Below, in pieces: positions 1-8,004 of a stretch of DNA of 34,786 nt; positions within the stretch are counted from its first letter, which is position 1, and every line of letters starts with the position of its first letter. The position numbers and the translations under genes are program-made. Source of the DNA: Gammaproteobacteria bacterium (GTDB lineage Bacteria > Pseudomonadota > Gammaproteobacteria > SZUA-152); NCBI GenBank assembly GCA_032250735.1, contig JAVVEP010000030.1, positions 1-34,786 on the forward strand, given 5' to 3'. Under the pieces are notes generated by a model. It searched no databases. It was not told where the DNA came from and saw only the letters and a list, made by a program, of their open reading frames with translations.

Positions 1-23
1 TCCACCAAACTCCCTTGTTTTCA

Positions 24-67
24 CGTAGCGCGCCTTGTTTCGCTCGCAAAGCGACGCCCTCGCTACG
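24..67. repeat. Nested hairpin in intergenic DNA at the left edge
   Basis: An outer 7-bp inverted repeat (CGTAGCG at 24-30, CGCTACG at 61-67) encloses an inner one (TCGCT at 40-44, AGCGA at 50-54, loop CGCAA). It lies just downstream of the minus-strand FAD oxidase gene. No T-run follows on the minus strand, so it is not a classic terminator. It could be a small REP-like palindrome. Confidence 0.35.
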
Positions 68-103
68 GCCGTCGATTTTTTCACAGGCCCTGAGTTAATG
101 TGC

Positions 104-1501
104 TTATGTCTTCCTGTTAGTAAGGATCGGCGCCTTGTCTGGATTGAGGATATTGTTCGGGTCGAAGGCCCGTTTTATATCACCCATCAGTCGCAGGGTG
201 ACGGGGTCCAACTCGCGACTGACATAGGCCTTTTTGACCAGACCGATGCCGTGTTCGCCGGATAGGGTGCCGCCCAGGCGCAGGACCAGGGAAAAGACCC
301 CGTCCAGGCAGGCCTCGGCCCGCGCCAGCTGGGCCTGATCATCGGGGTCCACGAGCAGGTTGACATGAATATTGCCGTTGCCGGCATGGCCGAAGTTGAC
401 GATCGTCACCGCGTGCTGGGCGGCGAGTTGTTCCAGCCCCGCGATGAGGGCGGGGATCTGGGAGACCGGCACCACCACGTCTTCGTTGATCTTCTTGGGG
501 GCGACGTTGCGCAGGGCGGGCGACAGGGCCTTGCGGGTGGCCCACAGTGCCTGCGACTCCTGCTCGGTTTGCGCGGCCTGGAAGCGCAGCAGGCCGTCGT
601 CGGCCGCGGCGCGGTGGATGGCGGCCTGCATCTCGGCCAGCGCCGAGGCCGGCCCGTCGATCTCGATCATCAGCAGGGCGCCGGCCTTTGCCGGCAGGTC
701 GGCCTGGGAGTAGTGGCGGATCATCTCGATGGCGGTGCCGTCGATAAACTCCAGCGCGCAGGGCACCATCGGCTGCGCCATGATGCGTGCGACCGCCCGG
801 GTGGCGGCGCCGATATCGGCGTATACCGCCTGCAGGGTGCGCGTGGCCTCGGGCAGTGGCGTCAGCCTGAGGGTGGCCTCGGTGATGATGGCCAGGCTGC
901 CCTCGGAGCCGATGAGCAGGCGCGTGAAATCGTAACCGACCACGCCCTTGGTGGTGCGTGTGCCAGTGCGGATCTCCTCGCCGCTGCCGGTGACGGCGCG
1001 CAGGCCCAGGGTATGTTCACGCGGGGTGCCATACTTCACCGCCCGTGGCCCGGCCGAGTTATAGGCGAGATTGCCGCCCACGGTGCAGACCGCGGCGCTG
1101 GTGGGGTCGGGCGGCCAGAAAAAGCCGTGCGCGGCGGCGGCATCCTGCACCGCCTGATTGGTCACCCCCGGCTCGACCACCATCAGGCGGTCGTCCGGGG
1201 AGATCTCCAGGATGCGTGTCATGCGCTCGGTGGAGAGTACGATGCCGCCGAGGGTCGGCACCGTAGCACCGGTGGTGCCGGTGCCGCGGCCACGGGGGGT
1301 CAAGGGGATCTGTTCCCGGTTGCAGAGTTGCGCAATGGCGAGGACATCGGCGTGTGAGCCGGGAAACACGACCAGGTCGGGCAGCGCCTGCCGGCGGCTG
1401 TTGTCATAGCCGTAGGCCAGGCAATCGGCCGGCTCGGTCAGCAGCCGATCGGCGCCCAGTTGTTGGCGGAGTTGCTGGATAATCTCTGGATGGATGGTCA
1501 T
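104..1501 (-). CDS. FAD-binding oxidase, GlcD / D-lactate dehydrogenase family
   Basis: A 465-residue flavoprotein of the glycolate oxidase subunit D / D-2-hydroxyacid dehydrogenase family, expected to oxidise a 2-hydroxy acid such as D-lactate or glycolate to the 2-oxo acid. Visible marks are the N-terminal PCMH-type FAD site (GRGTGTTGATVP, then GGNLAYNSAGPRAVKYG), and near the C-terminus HAGNGNIHVN and SGEHGIG, which contribute to flavin and substrate binding in this family. I chose the ATG at 1501 because the protein then starts MTIHPEIIQQL, the normal family start; the reading frame runs open another 39 codons upstream with low-complexity sequence. No glcE or glcF lies beside it, so a stand-alone D-lactate dehydrogenase-like role is as likely as glycolate oxidase. 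It follows dolP on the same strand after a 179-bp gap. Confidence 0.85.
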   Translation of the reverse strand: MTIHPEIIQQLRQQLGADRLLTEPADCLAYGYDNSRRQALPDLVVFPGSHADVLAIAQLCNREQIPLTPRGRGTGTTGATVPTLGGIVLSTERMTRILEISPDDRLMVVEPGVTNQAVQDAAAAHGFFWPPDPTSAAVCTVGGNLAYNSAGPRAVKYGTPREHTLGLRAVTGSGEEIRTGTRTTKGVVGYDFTRLLIGSEGSLAIITEATLRLTPLPEATRTLQAVYADIGAATRAVARIMAQPMVPCALEFIDGTAIEMIRHYSQADLPAKAGALLMIEIDGPASALAEMQAAIHRAAADDGLLRFQAAQTEQESQALWATRKALSPALRNVAPKKINEDVVVPVSQIPALIAGLEQLAAQHAVTIVNFGHAGNGNIHVNLLVDPDDQAQLARAEACLDGVFSLVLRLGGTLSGEHGIGLVKKAYVSRELDPVTLRLMGDIKRAFDPNNILNPDKAPILTNRKT

Positions 1502-1680
1502 GGTGACAGTGGGTGGTCCGTTGATGGGGCAGGGAGTTTCGGGCGCTTGGCGGGTCGCGGTTGAGGGGGCGCGAGGTCCGTGGTTAGTAAGAGGGCAGCG
1601 CCCCGCCGTCATGTACAACCCTGATTAAAAAATCGCGATGACTGCTTGTGCCGCCAATTCATCCAGGGTCCGATCGGCGC

Positions 1681-2277
1681 CTAGATATATTCAAACAGCT
1701 TGATCACGCGCTGCACGCCGTCCACCTTGCTGCTGATGGCCGCCGCCTGATTGCCGAGCTCTTTGGTCACCAGTCCCATCAGGTACACGCTACCGTTCTC
1801 GGTCACCACCTTGATGCGCGAGGAGGGAAAATCCCGGGTGGCGATCATCTGTGATTTGACCTTGGAGGTGATCCAGGAATCGCGGGTACGCGAGGAGAAA
1901 TCGGTGAGATCGGCGACGCGAATCTCATTGTGCACGCGGCGTACCTTGTCGAGGTGGCGCACGATATCGACCACCTTGTCGCGGGTCTCGGCGGACAACG
2001 CCTCGCCGGTGAGCAACACCACGTAGTTGTAGCTGGTGACGTTGACATGGATGCGCTTGGCGCGGGTCGGATCGGCGTAGACGGCGTCTTTTGCCTTTGC
2101 CTCGATCAGCTGGTCGTCGATCAGCGCCTGGTTGCTGCGCTGGTCGCTGGCGACGGTTGCTCCGCCGGCGGCGCCCGCCACCAATACCGGCGCAGCGCAG
2201 GCGGATAATAACAGGACGGCGCAGAGGCTGAGGCAGAGGCCGAGGAGGGTGGAAAATCGTGTTGTCTGGATAGTCAT
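1681..2277 (-). CDS. dolP: Outer-membrane lipoprotein with two BON domains, DolP (YraP) family
   Basis: A 198-residue lipoprotein. The signal peptide ends in a lipobox LLSAC, with the lipidated cysteine at residue 27. After a glycine/alanine-rich linker come two BON domains, roughly residues 48-115 and 124-195; the second contains the family-like stretch VYLMGLVTKELGNQAA. In E. coli DolP sits at the inner face of the outer membrane, near sites of division, and supports BAM and envelope integrity. Gene order (lpoA, yraN, dolP on one strand, divergent from rsmI) matches the enterobacterial yra locus, which strengthens the assignment. The phosphoheptose-isomerase-like gene diaA, which normally precedes dolP, is missing; only 77 bp separate dolP from yraN. 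Confidence 0.88.
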   Translation of the reverse strand: MTIQTTRFSTLLGLCLSLCAVLLLSACAAPVLVAGAAGGATVASDQRSNQALIDDQLIEAKAKDAVYADPTRAKRIHVNVTSYNYVVLLTGEALSAETRDKVVDIVRHLDKVRRVHNEIRVADLTDFSSRTRDSWITSKVKSQMIATRDFPSSRIKVVTENGSVYLMGLVTKELGNQAAAISSKVDGVQRVIKLFEYI

Positions 2278-2354
2278 TTTGTACTCAGTGTGTGTTTTGC
2301 GGAAAGTTTAGCGGAATGTGTGGCGGCACGGTGGTTGCGGGACGGTGTCGGCAG

Positions 2355-2732
2355 TCAGGCATGAAAGGCGTTCTCGATCCAGTCGATGGTCCAGTCGGTG
2401 CCGGGTTGCGGGTGTTGCGCCGACAGCGCCACCACATCGAACCGGCAGGCCCCCTTGGCCGCCCGGGGATGCTGCTGTAAATAGTACTCGGCGGTGGCCA
2501 GCAGCTTTGCCTGCTTGCGCCAGTCGACGCTCTCGGCGCCGCTGCCATAACGGCTGTTCTGCCGATAACGCACCTCGACAAAAACCGTGGTATCGGCCTG
2601 CCGCATGACCAGGTCGATTTCGCCGCGTTTGCAGAGAAAATTGCGTTCGATCAAGTGTAGCCCCTGTGACTGCAAATAGTGACAGGCGGCGGCTTCGGCC
2701 TCATCCCCGCGGATTTTCTTGCTGCTCGTCAT
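2355..2732 (-). CDS. yraN: YraN/UPF0102 family putative endonuclease-fold protein
   Basis: A 125-residue member of UPF0102. The family has a restriction-endonuclease-like fold: here RNFLCKRGEIDLVMR supplies the conserved G-E-I-D, and TTVFVEVRYRQ supplies E-V-K/R, together resembling the PD-(D/E)xK core. The cellular role is not established. I chose the ATG at 2732 because MTSSKKIRGDEAEAAACHYL is the usual family start (G-x-x-A-E-x-x-A); the open frame further upstream overlaps lpoA. The stop codon of lpoA lies 4 bp before this start codon, so the two genes are almost certainly co-transcribed. Confidence 0.88.
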   Translation of the reverse strand: MTSSKKIRGDEAEAAACHYLQSQGLHLIERNFLCKRGEIDLVMRQADTTVFVEVRYRQNSRYGSGAESVDWRKQAKLLATAEYYLQQHPRAAKGACRFDVVALSAQHPQPGTDWTIDWIENAFHA

Positions 2733-2736
2733 CGGG

Positions 2737-4815
2737 CTAAAACTCGCTGAGGCGCTGCGGCACACCCTGTTCGAACTGTGCCCATAATAACCGGCGTTGC
2801 AGACGGTTGGCCATGTCCAGATACAGGTCGCCGGTCTCCCCGGAGTAATAGGCGGCGCGGTTGCGGCGCAGGGTGTTGAGCTCGCCGATGACGCGATAGG
2901 CGTCCACGCCGAGGGCGAACAGTCGGGAATAGCGCTTGCTGTCATCCGGCCAGATGGCCTCGATGTCGGCCCTGAGCGCCTGGCCGGGGCTGTCGGCATC
3001 CAGCAGCCAGGGCATGTCGCAAAACAGCACGCCGTCCATGTCGCGATCCATGTCGGTATTGATGCTGCCACTGTAGCTGTGGGAGGTGGCGTACACGGGC
3101 ACCGTGGGGGCATGGTGAAAGCGTAATTGCGGCTTGATCAGGCGCGCCTGTTTGGCGGCGGCGGCCATGAAGATGAAGTCGATGTCCTGTCGGCGGCGCG
3201 GAATGAATTCCAGGTTCTTGCCCAGCAGGCGCTGCAGGTCTTTCTGGCGCTGCTGACTCTCGTCCACGTTCAGCAGGCGCTTGATCGGCAGTGAGTAGTC
3301 ACTTTGCTGGGGGTCGTAGGTCTGTTTTTCCACCACATGGCCGCCGAACTGGCGCCAGCGGGTGCTGAAGGCCTTGGCCACGCGCTCGCCCCACTCGGTG
3401 CCCGGGGTGATGATCGCGGCACGGCTGTGGCCGTCCAGCCAGGCCCGTTCGGCCACCTGCCGTGCCTCCTGCTCCGGTGACAGGCCCAGCTGAAAGAGGT
3501 TGGCCGGCAGGATCTCTTCGGTGGCGGTGTCGAAGTGTTCGCTGTGATTCAGCGCCAGCACGGGCACCGCCAGTTCGGCGTGGCGGGCCAGCCGGTTAAC
3601 GGCATCCTTGTGCAGCGGCCCCACCACGAATTCAGCGCCCTCGTCGACGGCCCTCTGGTACACCGGGTCGATGAGCGCCGGATCGTCACCGCTATCGTAG
3701 ATCGCGATGCTTGGCACCACGCTGGTGGGCAGGTCAAGCATGTCTGCGCCCGGCGCTGCCAGCGGCTGATCGGCCGTGGTATCGGCCGACGCCCCAAAGG
3801 CGGCGTCGGGTGGATTGATGGGCAGGCGGGCGTTGTTGGCAGTGCCGGGTTGCTGGGCATAATAGGCGGCCAGAAAGCCATCACGCACGGCACCGGCAGC
3901 CTTGGCGTAACGATTATTCAGCGGCAGGATCAGGGCGATTTTCTGCGGCAGACGCAAGATCCGTGGACGGGCTGCCAGTACCGCCGCGATCACCTCGGCC
4001 TGCGCCGGGTGGTCAGGAAAGCGTGCGCGCCAGCGCTGCACATCGGCATCGGCCCGCTGGGGGTCGTCCATACTGTGGCCGATGCTCACCAGCGCCAGCC
4101 AGCCGCCGAGGACATCCGCAGGGCCGCTGCTCAACAGGGCCTGCACGGCGGCCGGTGAAAGCGCCTGCAGGGCGGCGAGTAGCGCCTCCTGATTGGCCCG
4201 TATGGCCTCCGGATCGGTGAGCAGGGGCTCCAGTTTGACCCGCTCGCGGGCGACCTCGAGGTGATTGCCGACCTGCGCAAAGGCCTGGGCCTGGAGCCGA
4301 TGGAAGCGCTGGCGGGTGGCGGGTGGCGCCTCGTCGGTTTCCTGCAACAGGCGTTCGGCCTCATCCAGGCGGGCCTGCGCCTCCTCGGGCCGCTGGCGGG
4401 TGAGGCCGATGTCTGCCGACAGCAGGGCGTATCGCAGCCGCAGGGTCGGGTCCAGGTTGGCCGCGTCGATCTCGTTCAGCAATTGATAGGCCTGTGGCAC
4501 ATAGTTGCCCGCCATCAGCAGCTCGGCCGCGCGCAGGGCGTAGTGCTGTTGCAGGGAGGGCGCGGCGCCGACGGTCAGCCGGGCGTCGTTGGCCAGTCGG
4601 GAGTACGCCAGCGCCGCATCCAGAAAACGCCCCTCATCGGCCATGCGCTCCAGCGCCGCGGTGTCGGAGGCCAGGGTCTCGGCCGGCGAGGGCGGCTCGG
4701 AGGGCGGGCCGCCGACACAACCCGCCAGCAGCAGGGCGAGCAATCCCAGGCGTGCGAAAAGAGACAGGGGCGCGGTGAGCCGTTGGTGGGTGAGACTTTG
4801 TGGTAGATTCCGCAT
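2737..4815 (-). CDS. lpoA: Penicillin-binding protein activator LpoA
   Basis: A 692-residue outer-membrane lipoprotein of the LpoA/LppC (YraM) family. In E. coli LpoA reaches across the periplasm and stimulates the transpeptidase of PBP1A. The signal peptide ends in LLLAGC (lipidated Cys33). Residues ~45-290 form a helical TPR-like N-domain rich in L/A/E. The C-domain (from ~RILRLPQKIALILPLNN) is of the periplasmic-binding type I fold, with family-typical stretches GAEFVVGPLHKDAVNRLA, RAAIITPGTEWGERV and DFIFMAAAAKQARLIKPQL. The ATG at 4815 gives the normal signal peptide; the frame upstream runs into the rsmI start region. It is divergent from rsmI with 31 bp between start codons and heads the lpoA-yraN-dolP run. 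Confidence 0.92.
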   Translation of the reverse strand: MRNLPQSLTHQRLTAPLSLFARLGLLALLLAGCVGGPPSEPPSPAETLASDTAALERMADEGRFLDAALAYSRLANDARLTVGAAPSLQQHYALRAAELLMAGNYVPQAYQLLNEIDAANLDPTLRLRYALLSADIGLTRQRPEEAQARLDEAERLLQETDEAPPATRQRFHRLQAQAFAQVGNHLEVARERVKLEPLLTDPEAIRANQEALLAALQALSPAAVQALLSSGPADVLGGWLALVSIGHSMDDPQRADADVQRWRARFPDHPAQAEVIAAVLAARPRILRLPQKIALILPLNNRYAKAAGAVRDGFLAAYYAQQPGTANNARLPINPPDAAFGASADTTADQPLAAPGADMLDLPTSVVPSIAIYDSGDDPALIDPVYQRAVDEGAEFVVGPLHKDAVNRLARHAELAVPVLALNHSEHFDTATEEILPANLFQLGLSPEQEARQVAERAWLDGHSRAAIITPGTEWGERVAKAFSTRWRQFGGHVVEKQTYDPQQSDYSLPIKRLLNVDESQQRQKDLQRLLGKNLEFIPRRRQDIDFIFMAAAAKQARLIKPQLRFHHAPTVPVYATSHSYSGSINTDMDRDMDGVLFCDMPWLLDADSPGQALRADIEAIWPDDSKRYSRLFALGVDAYRVIGELNTLRRNRAAYYSGETGDLYLDMANRLQRRLLWAQFEQGVPQRLSEF

Positions 4816-4846
4816 GAACCCGAAAGTATGTGGATGAGGTGCAAGA

Positions 4847-5728
4847 GTGTCAATTGAACAATTCGTAGAGCCGGGCGTGCTGTATGTGGTGGCGACGCCG
4901 ATCGGCAACCTGGCGGATATCAGCCAGCGCGCGCTGGGGGTGCTGGCGGGGGTGGACCTGATCGCGGCGGAGGATACGCGTCACAGTGCGCGTCTGTTGC
5001 AACAGTATCAGATCACCACCAAAACCCTGGCCCTGCATGATCATAACGAACGCGATCGGGCGCCGGACGTGGTGGCACGCCTGTCCCAGGGCAAGAGTGT
5101 CGCCCTGATCTCCGATGCCGGCACCCCGCTGATCAGCGACCCCGGCTTCCATCTGGTGCGCCTGGCGCGTGACGCGGGCATCAGGGTGGTGCCGGTGCCG
5201 GGCCCCAGCGCCATGCTGGCGGCGCTGTCGGCCGCCGGGCTGCCCTCGGACCGTTTTGTGTTCGAGGGCTTCCTGCCCGCAAAGGCCAGCGCCCGCAAGA
5301 AACGGCTGGAGGCAATGGCCGCGGAATCGCGCACCGCCATCTTTTACGAGGCACCGCACCGCCTGCTCGACACCCTCGCCGACATGGTCGAGGTGTTCGG
5401 GGCGCAGCGCCACGTGGTGTTGGCGCGCGAACTGACCAAGACCTTTGAGACCCTTCGGGGGGATGCGGTGGGCGCATTGCAGCAGTGGGTGAGCGCCGAT
5501 CCCAACCAGCAAAAGGGGGAGATGGTGCTGCTGGTCAAGGGCCTGGAGGGGGACGACAGCGAGGAGGGCATGGCCGAGGCGCAGCGCGTCCTCAGGCTGT
5601 TGCTGGCGGAGCTGCCGTTGAGTCAGGCCAGCGCCCTGGCGGCGCGGATCACCGGCGTGCGCAAAAAACCGCTGTATCAGTTTGGCCTGTCGCTGGGCGG
5701 GCAGGGCGATGGGCCGGAGGCGCACTGA
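4847..5728 (+). CDS. rsmI: 16S rRNA (cytidine(1402)-2'-O)-methyltransferase RsmI
   Basis: A 293-residue SAM-dependent methyltransferase of the tetrapyrrole-methylase fold that 2'-O-methylates C1402 in the decoding centre of 16S rRNA. Family motifs are plain: [12 protein letters not shown] near residue 15, [12 protein letters not shown] near 40, [12 protein letters not shown] near 88, [28 protein letters not shown] in the middle, and a C-terminal helical tail with the IYxxGL-like end ([13 protein letters not shown]). The start is a GTG: an in-frame TGA lies 12 bp upstream, and GAGG at 4836-4839 is well placed as ribosome binding site. The lpoA gene starts 31 bp away on the other strand, so the promoters overlap. 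Confidence 0.95.
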   Translation: MSIEQFVEPGVLYVVATPIGNLADISQRALGVLAGVDLIAAEDTRHSARLLQQYQITTKTLALHDHNERDRAPDVVARLSQGKSVALISDAGTPLISDPGFHLVRLARDAGIRVVPVPGPSAMLAALSAAGLPSDRFVFEGFLPAKASARKKRLEAMAAESRTAIFYEAPHRLLDTLADMVEVFGAQRHVVLARELTKTFETLRGDAVGALQQWVSADPNQQKGEMVLLVKGLEGDDSEEGMAEAQRVLRLLLAELPLSQASALAARITGVRKKPLYQFGLSLGGQGDGPEAH

Positions 5729-5792
5729 GATTCTGTGAACAAACCGCTGGCATCCGACAGTCTCCTGTTACAGATGGATGGGTGGCAGGGGA

Positions 5793-6881
5793 TTACGGCC
5801 GATGGGCCTGGGCCAGGTAGTCATCGCTGCGCATCTCCATCAGCCGGCTGACCGTGCGTTGAAAATCGAAGACGTGCCGGCGGCCGTGATACAGCTGGGT
5901 CGGTTGCTGCGCGGCGCTGATCAGCAGTTTGACGCGCCGGTCATAAAACTCATCCACCAGGTCGATGAAGCGGTGCGCCCAGTCTTCCTCATGCTCACCC
6001 ATTGCCGGCACCTCGGAGATCAGCACCGTGTGGAACTGCCGCGCTAACTCGATATAGTCGGCGCTGGACCGCGGTCCATGACAGAGCTGATAAAAATCAA
6101 ACCAGGCGACATCATCGGCGCGGCGCAGACAGGCGATGGGCCGATGATTGATCACCAGCAGCGGGTTGCTGGCGGGGGCCGCGGGGGCGAGTTCGGCGAA
6201 GCGTTGTTCGATGGCCTGCTGGCTGGCGCGGTTGAGCGGTGAAAAATAGGTATTGGCCTGTTTGAGCTTGCGCAGCCGGTGGTCGATATCGCCCGCCAGT
6301 TCGACAACCTGGCTGCCCGTTTCGATGAGGCGGATCGCGGGCAGGAAGCGTTCGCGCTGCAGGCCGTGCCGGTACAGCTCGGCGGGGGCGAGGTTGGAGG
6401 TGAACACCAGCACGATGCCGTTGGCGCTGAGGGCGTCGAGCAGGCGATAGAGGATCATCGCATCGGTGATGTCCTCCACATAGAACTCGTCCAGGCACAA
6501 CACGCGAGCACGCTGGGCAAAGTGCCTGGCGACGATTTGCAGCGGATCGCGATGGCCGCTCAGTTGCGCCAGCTCGTCGTGGATCTCCTGCATGAAATGG
6601 CGAAAGTGCAAACGCAACTTGCGGTCGAAGGGCAGGGCGTCGAAGAACAGGTCCATCAGCCAGGTCTTGCCGCGACCCACGCCGCCCCACAGGTACAGGC
6701 CGCATTGGGGTGTCTGGCGGCGGAGCCCCTTGCCCTGCAGCCATGCCCCCCAGCCCTTCGGCGCCGGTTGTTGCAGGCGGGTGGACAGGGCCTGCAGATG
6801 TTCCAGCGCCAGGCGTTGCGCTGGATCGGCATCGAAATGCTGGCCGCTGACGGCCTGCTGGTATAAGGCGTTGAGATCCAT
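5793..6881 (-). CDS. zapE: Cell division ATPase ZapE (AFG1-like)
   Basis: A 362-residue AAA+ ATPase of the AFG1/ZapE family, which associates with the Z-ring in gammaproteobacteria. Walker A is GGVGRGKT (residues 66-73), Walker B is LCLDEFYVED (Asp131-Glu132), and FTSNLAPAELYRHGLQRERFLPAI is the family sensor region. The tail includes FIDLVDEFYDRRVKL, also family-typical. The ATG at 6881 (MDLNALYQQAV) matches known N-termini; a GTG at 6983 in the same frame would add 34 unlikely residues. It converges on rsmI, with 64 bp between the stops and no clear terminator there. Confidence 0.92.
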   Translation of the reverse strand: MDLNALYQQAVSGQHFDADPAQRLALEHLQALSTRLQQPAPKGWGAWLQGKGLRRQTPQCGLYLWGGVGRGKTWLMDLFFDALPFDRKLRLHFRHFMQEIHDELAQLSGHRDPLQIVARHFAQRARVLCLDEFYVEDITDAMILYRLLDALSANGIVLVFTSNLAPAELYRHGLQRERFLPAIRLIETGSQVVELAGDIDHRLRKLKQANTYFSPLNRASQQAIEQRFAELAPAAPASNPLLVINHRPIACLRRADDVAWFDFYQLCHGPRSSADYIELARQFHTVLISEVPAMGEHEEDWAHRFIDLVDEFYDRRVKLLISAAQQPTQLYHGRRHVFDFQRTVSRLMEMRSDDYLAQAHRP

Positions 6882-7060
6882 GGGGGCTGAGTGGCGGTAA
6901 GCAGTTGTCTTGCTGGATGTCTCGTTGGGGGCGCTAGCTAAACGGGTGCGGTTTAAGCCAAAGGTTCCAATAACAGTATTCACTAAAGGGTAACGACCGG
7001 ATCGGCGCAGGCTTTATCCCCCGATTGGCCATCATAGGCCGGTGTTGGGTATCATGCGCC

Positions 7061-7465
7061 ATGCGAAACATAATCTATCTGGCGAGTTTAGTGACGGCCC
7101 TGTTGATGTCCGCCTGCGGCGAGGCGGTGCAGAAACCCGCCCCGCTGGGTGATTATGCCGTGCTGGAGCAGTTGGCCGATGCCTATCGCAGTACCGGTGA
7201 GCAATACCCCGTGCAGCCCCAGGCGATGACACCCAACGGTCGCAGGGAGTTTCTGGACAGGCTGTTCGCGCAGGCCGGTTATGGTTATTCGGCGACCCTG
7301 CTGGCGGTGGCCGATAGCGAGGTCGCGGTGACTAATCAAGACCACCGTGACCTGGTGGATCTGCTGCTGTTGCCCGCCAGGGGCCTGAATGATACGGATC
7401 TGGCGTCGATTTACCGCGCCGACGAGCAGCAGGCGGTGCAGCGCCTGCGAGGCCTGTATCGCTAA
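7061..7465 (+). CDS. Small predicted lipoprotein, unknown function
   Basis: A 134-residue protein whose signal peptide (MRNIIYLASLVTALLMSAC) ends in a lipobox with Cys19, so it should be a lipoprotein exported by Lol or retained in the inner membrane. The mature part is mostly helical and acidic, without cysteines or any motif I recognise. The ATG at 7061 is chosen because it places the signal peptide at the very N-terminus; the frame is open 12 codons upstream. It stands alone between zapE (divergent) and the ComFB-like gene downstream. Base composition resembles its neighbours, so it looks like a resident gene. Confidence 0.7.
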   Translation: MRNIIYLASLVTALLMSACGEAVQKPAPLGDYAVLEQLADAYRSTGEQYPVQPQAMTPNGRREFLDRLFAQAGYGYSATLLAVADSEVAVTNQDHRDLVDLLLLPARGLNDTDLASIYRADEQQAVQRLRGLYR

Positions 7466-7597
7466 GCCCTGGCAAAGCCCCTTCCTCATTTACCCCCTCT
7501 ATTCTCGGCCGCAGGCCTCAAGCTGCGCGGCGGCGCTGCCGCTATGCCTGGTATCAATCCGGCCAACCGAGCAAGGCCCGCTGGGCGAGGAAAGCGC

Positions 7598-7870
7598 ATG
7601 ATTCTGGACAATATCCACAACCACTACGAGCGACTGGTGTTCGACGAGGTGCTGGCCCAGCAGGCCAAAAAGGGCGTCTCCTTTGACGAAGACATGCTGG
7701 AAGACGTGGTCTGCGTCGCGCTGAACAATCTGCCGGCACGTTATGTCCGCCACAGCGTGGACATCGCCTTTTACCTGACCCTCCCCGAGCGCGACCAGAT
7801 GGAGCGGCTAGTGCGCAATGCGGTCAGCGAGGCCTTTGACCGCGTCACCCGGAATCCCCACCAAGCTTAG
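7598..7870 (+). CDS. ComFB family (late competence development) protein
   Basis: A 90-residue protein with the ComFB family signature: an N-terminal MILDNIHNHYERLVFDEVL, then the acidic EDMLEDVVCVALNNLPARYVRH and a C-terminal helix with VRNAVSEAFDRVTRNP. ComFB lies in the comF operon of Bacillus; gammaproteobacterial homologues are small and poorly characterised, and some homologues in other phyla have been linked to cyclic-dinucleotide binding. The ATG at 7598 is preceded by GAGG at proper spacing; 18 further in-frame codons upstream are low-complexity and unlikely to be coding. It stands alone upstream of rlmKL, followed by a short hairpin. Confidence 0.8.
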   Translation: MILDNIHNHYERLVFDEVLAQQAKKGVSFDEDMLEDVVCVALNNLPARYVRHSVDIAFYLTLPERDQMERLVRNAVSEAFDRVTRNPHQA

Positions 7871-7885
7871 ACCTTTCATGCTGTT

Positions 7886-7907
7886 GGCCTGTCCTCGCTG
7901 ACAGGCC
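7886..7907 (+). terminator. Hairpin downstream of the ComFB-like gene
   Basis: A perfect 8-bp stem (GGCCTGTC / GACAGGCC) with a 6-nt loop begins 16 bp after the ComFB-like stop codon. It has no following T-run, so it may be a weak or Rho-assisted terminator, or an RNA-stabilising hairpin. Confidence 0.35.
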
Positions 7908-8004
7908 GCGCCCGTGGTCACCGCGGTCGGCGGCATTGTTGGCAGGCGTACTGGGCTTGCCGTATCATCGCGGCCTCCGAAGCCGAATCATCCTAAGAGT
8001 CATC

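Noticed and set aside
365-1357. 330-codon open frame on the plus strand
   Set aside because: It is antisense to the FAD oxidase, whose protein motifs are unmistakable; the antisense protein is Gly/Arg/His-rich and without any known domain, as expected from a GC-rich shadow frame.
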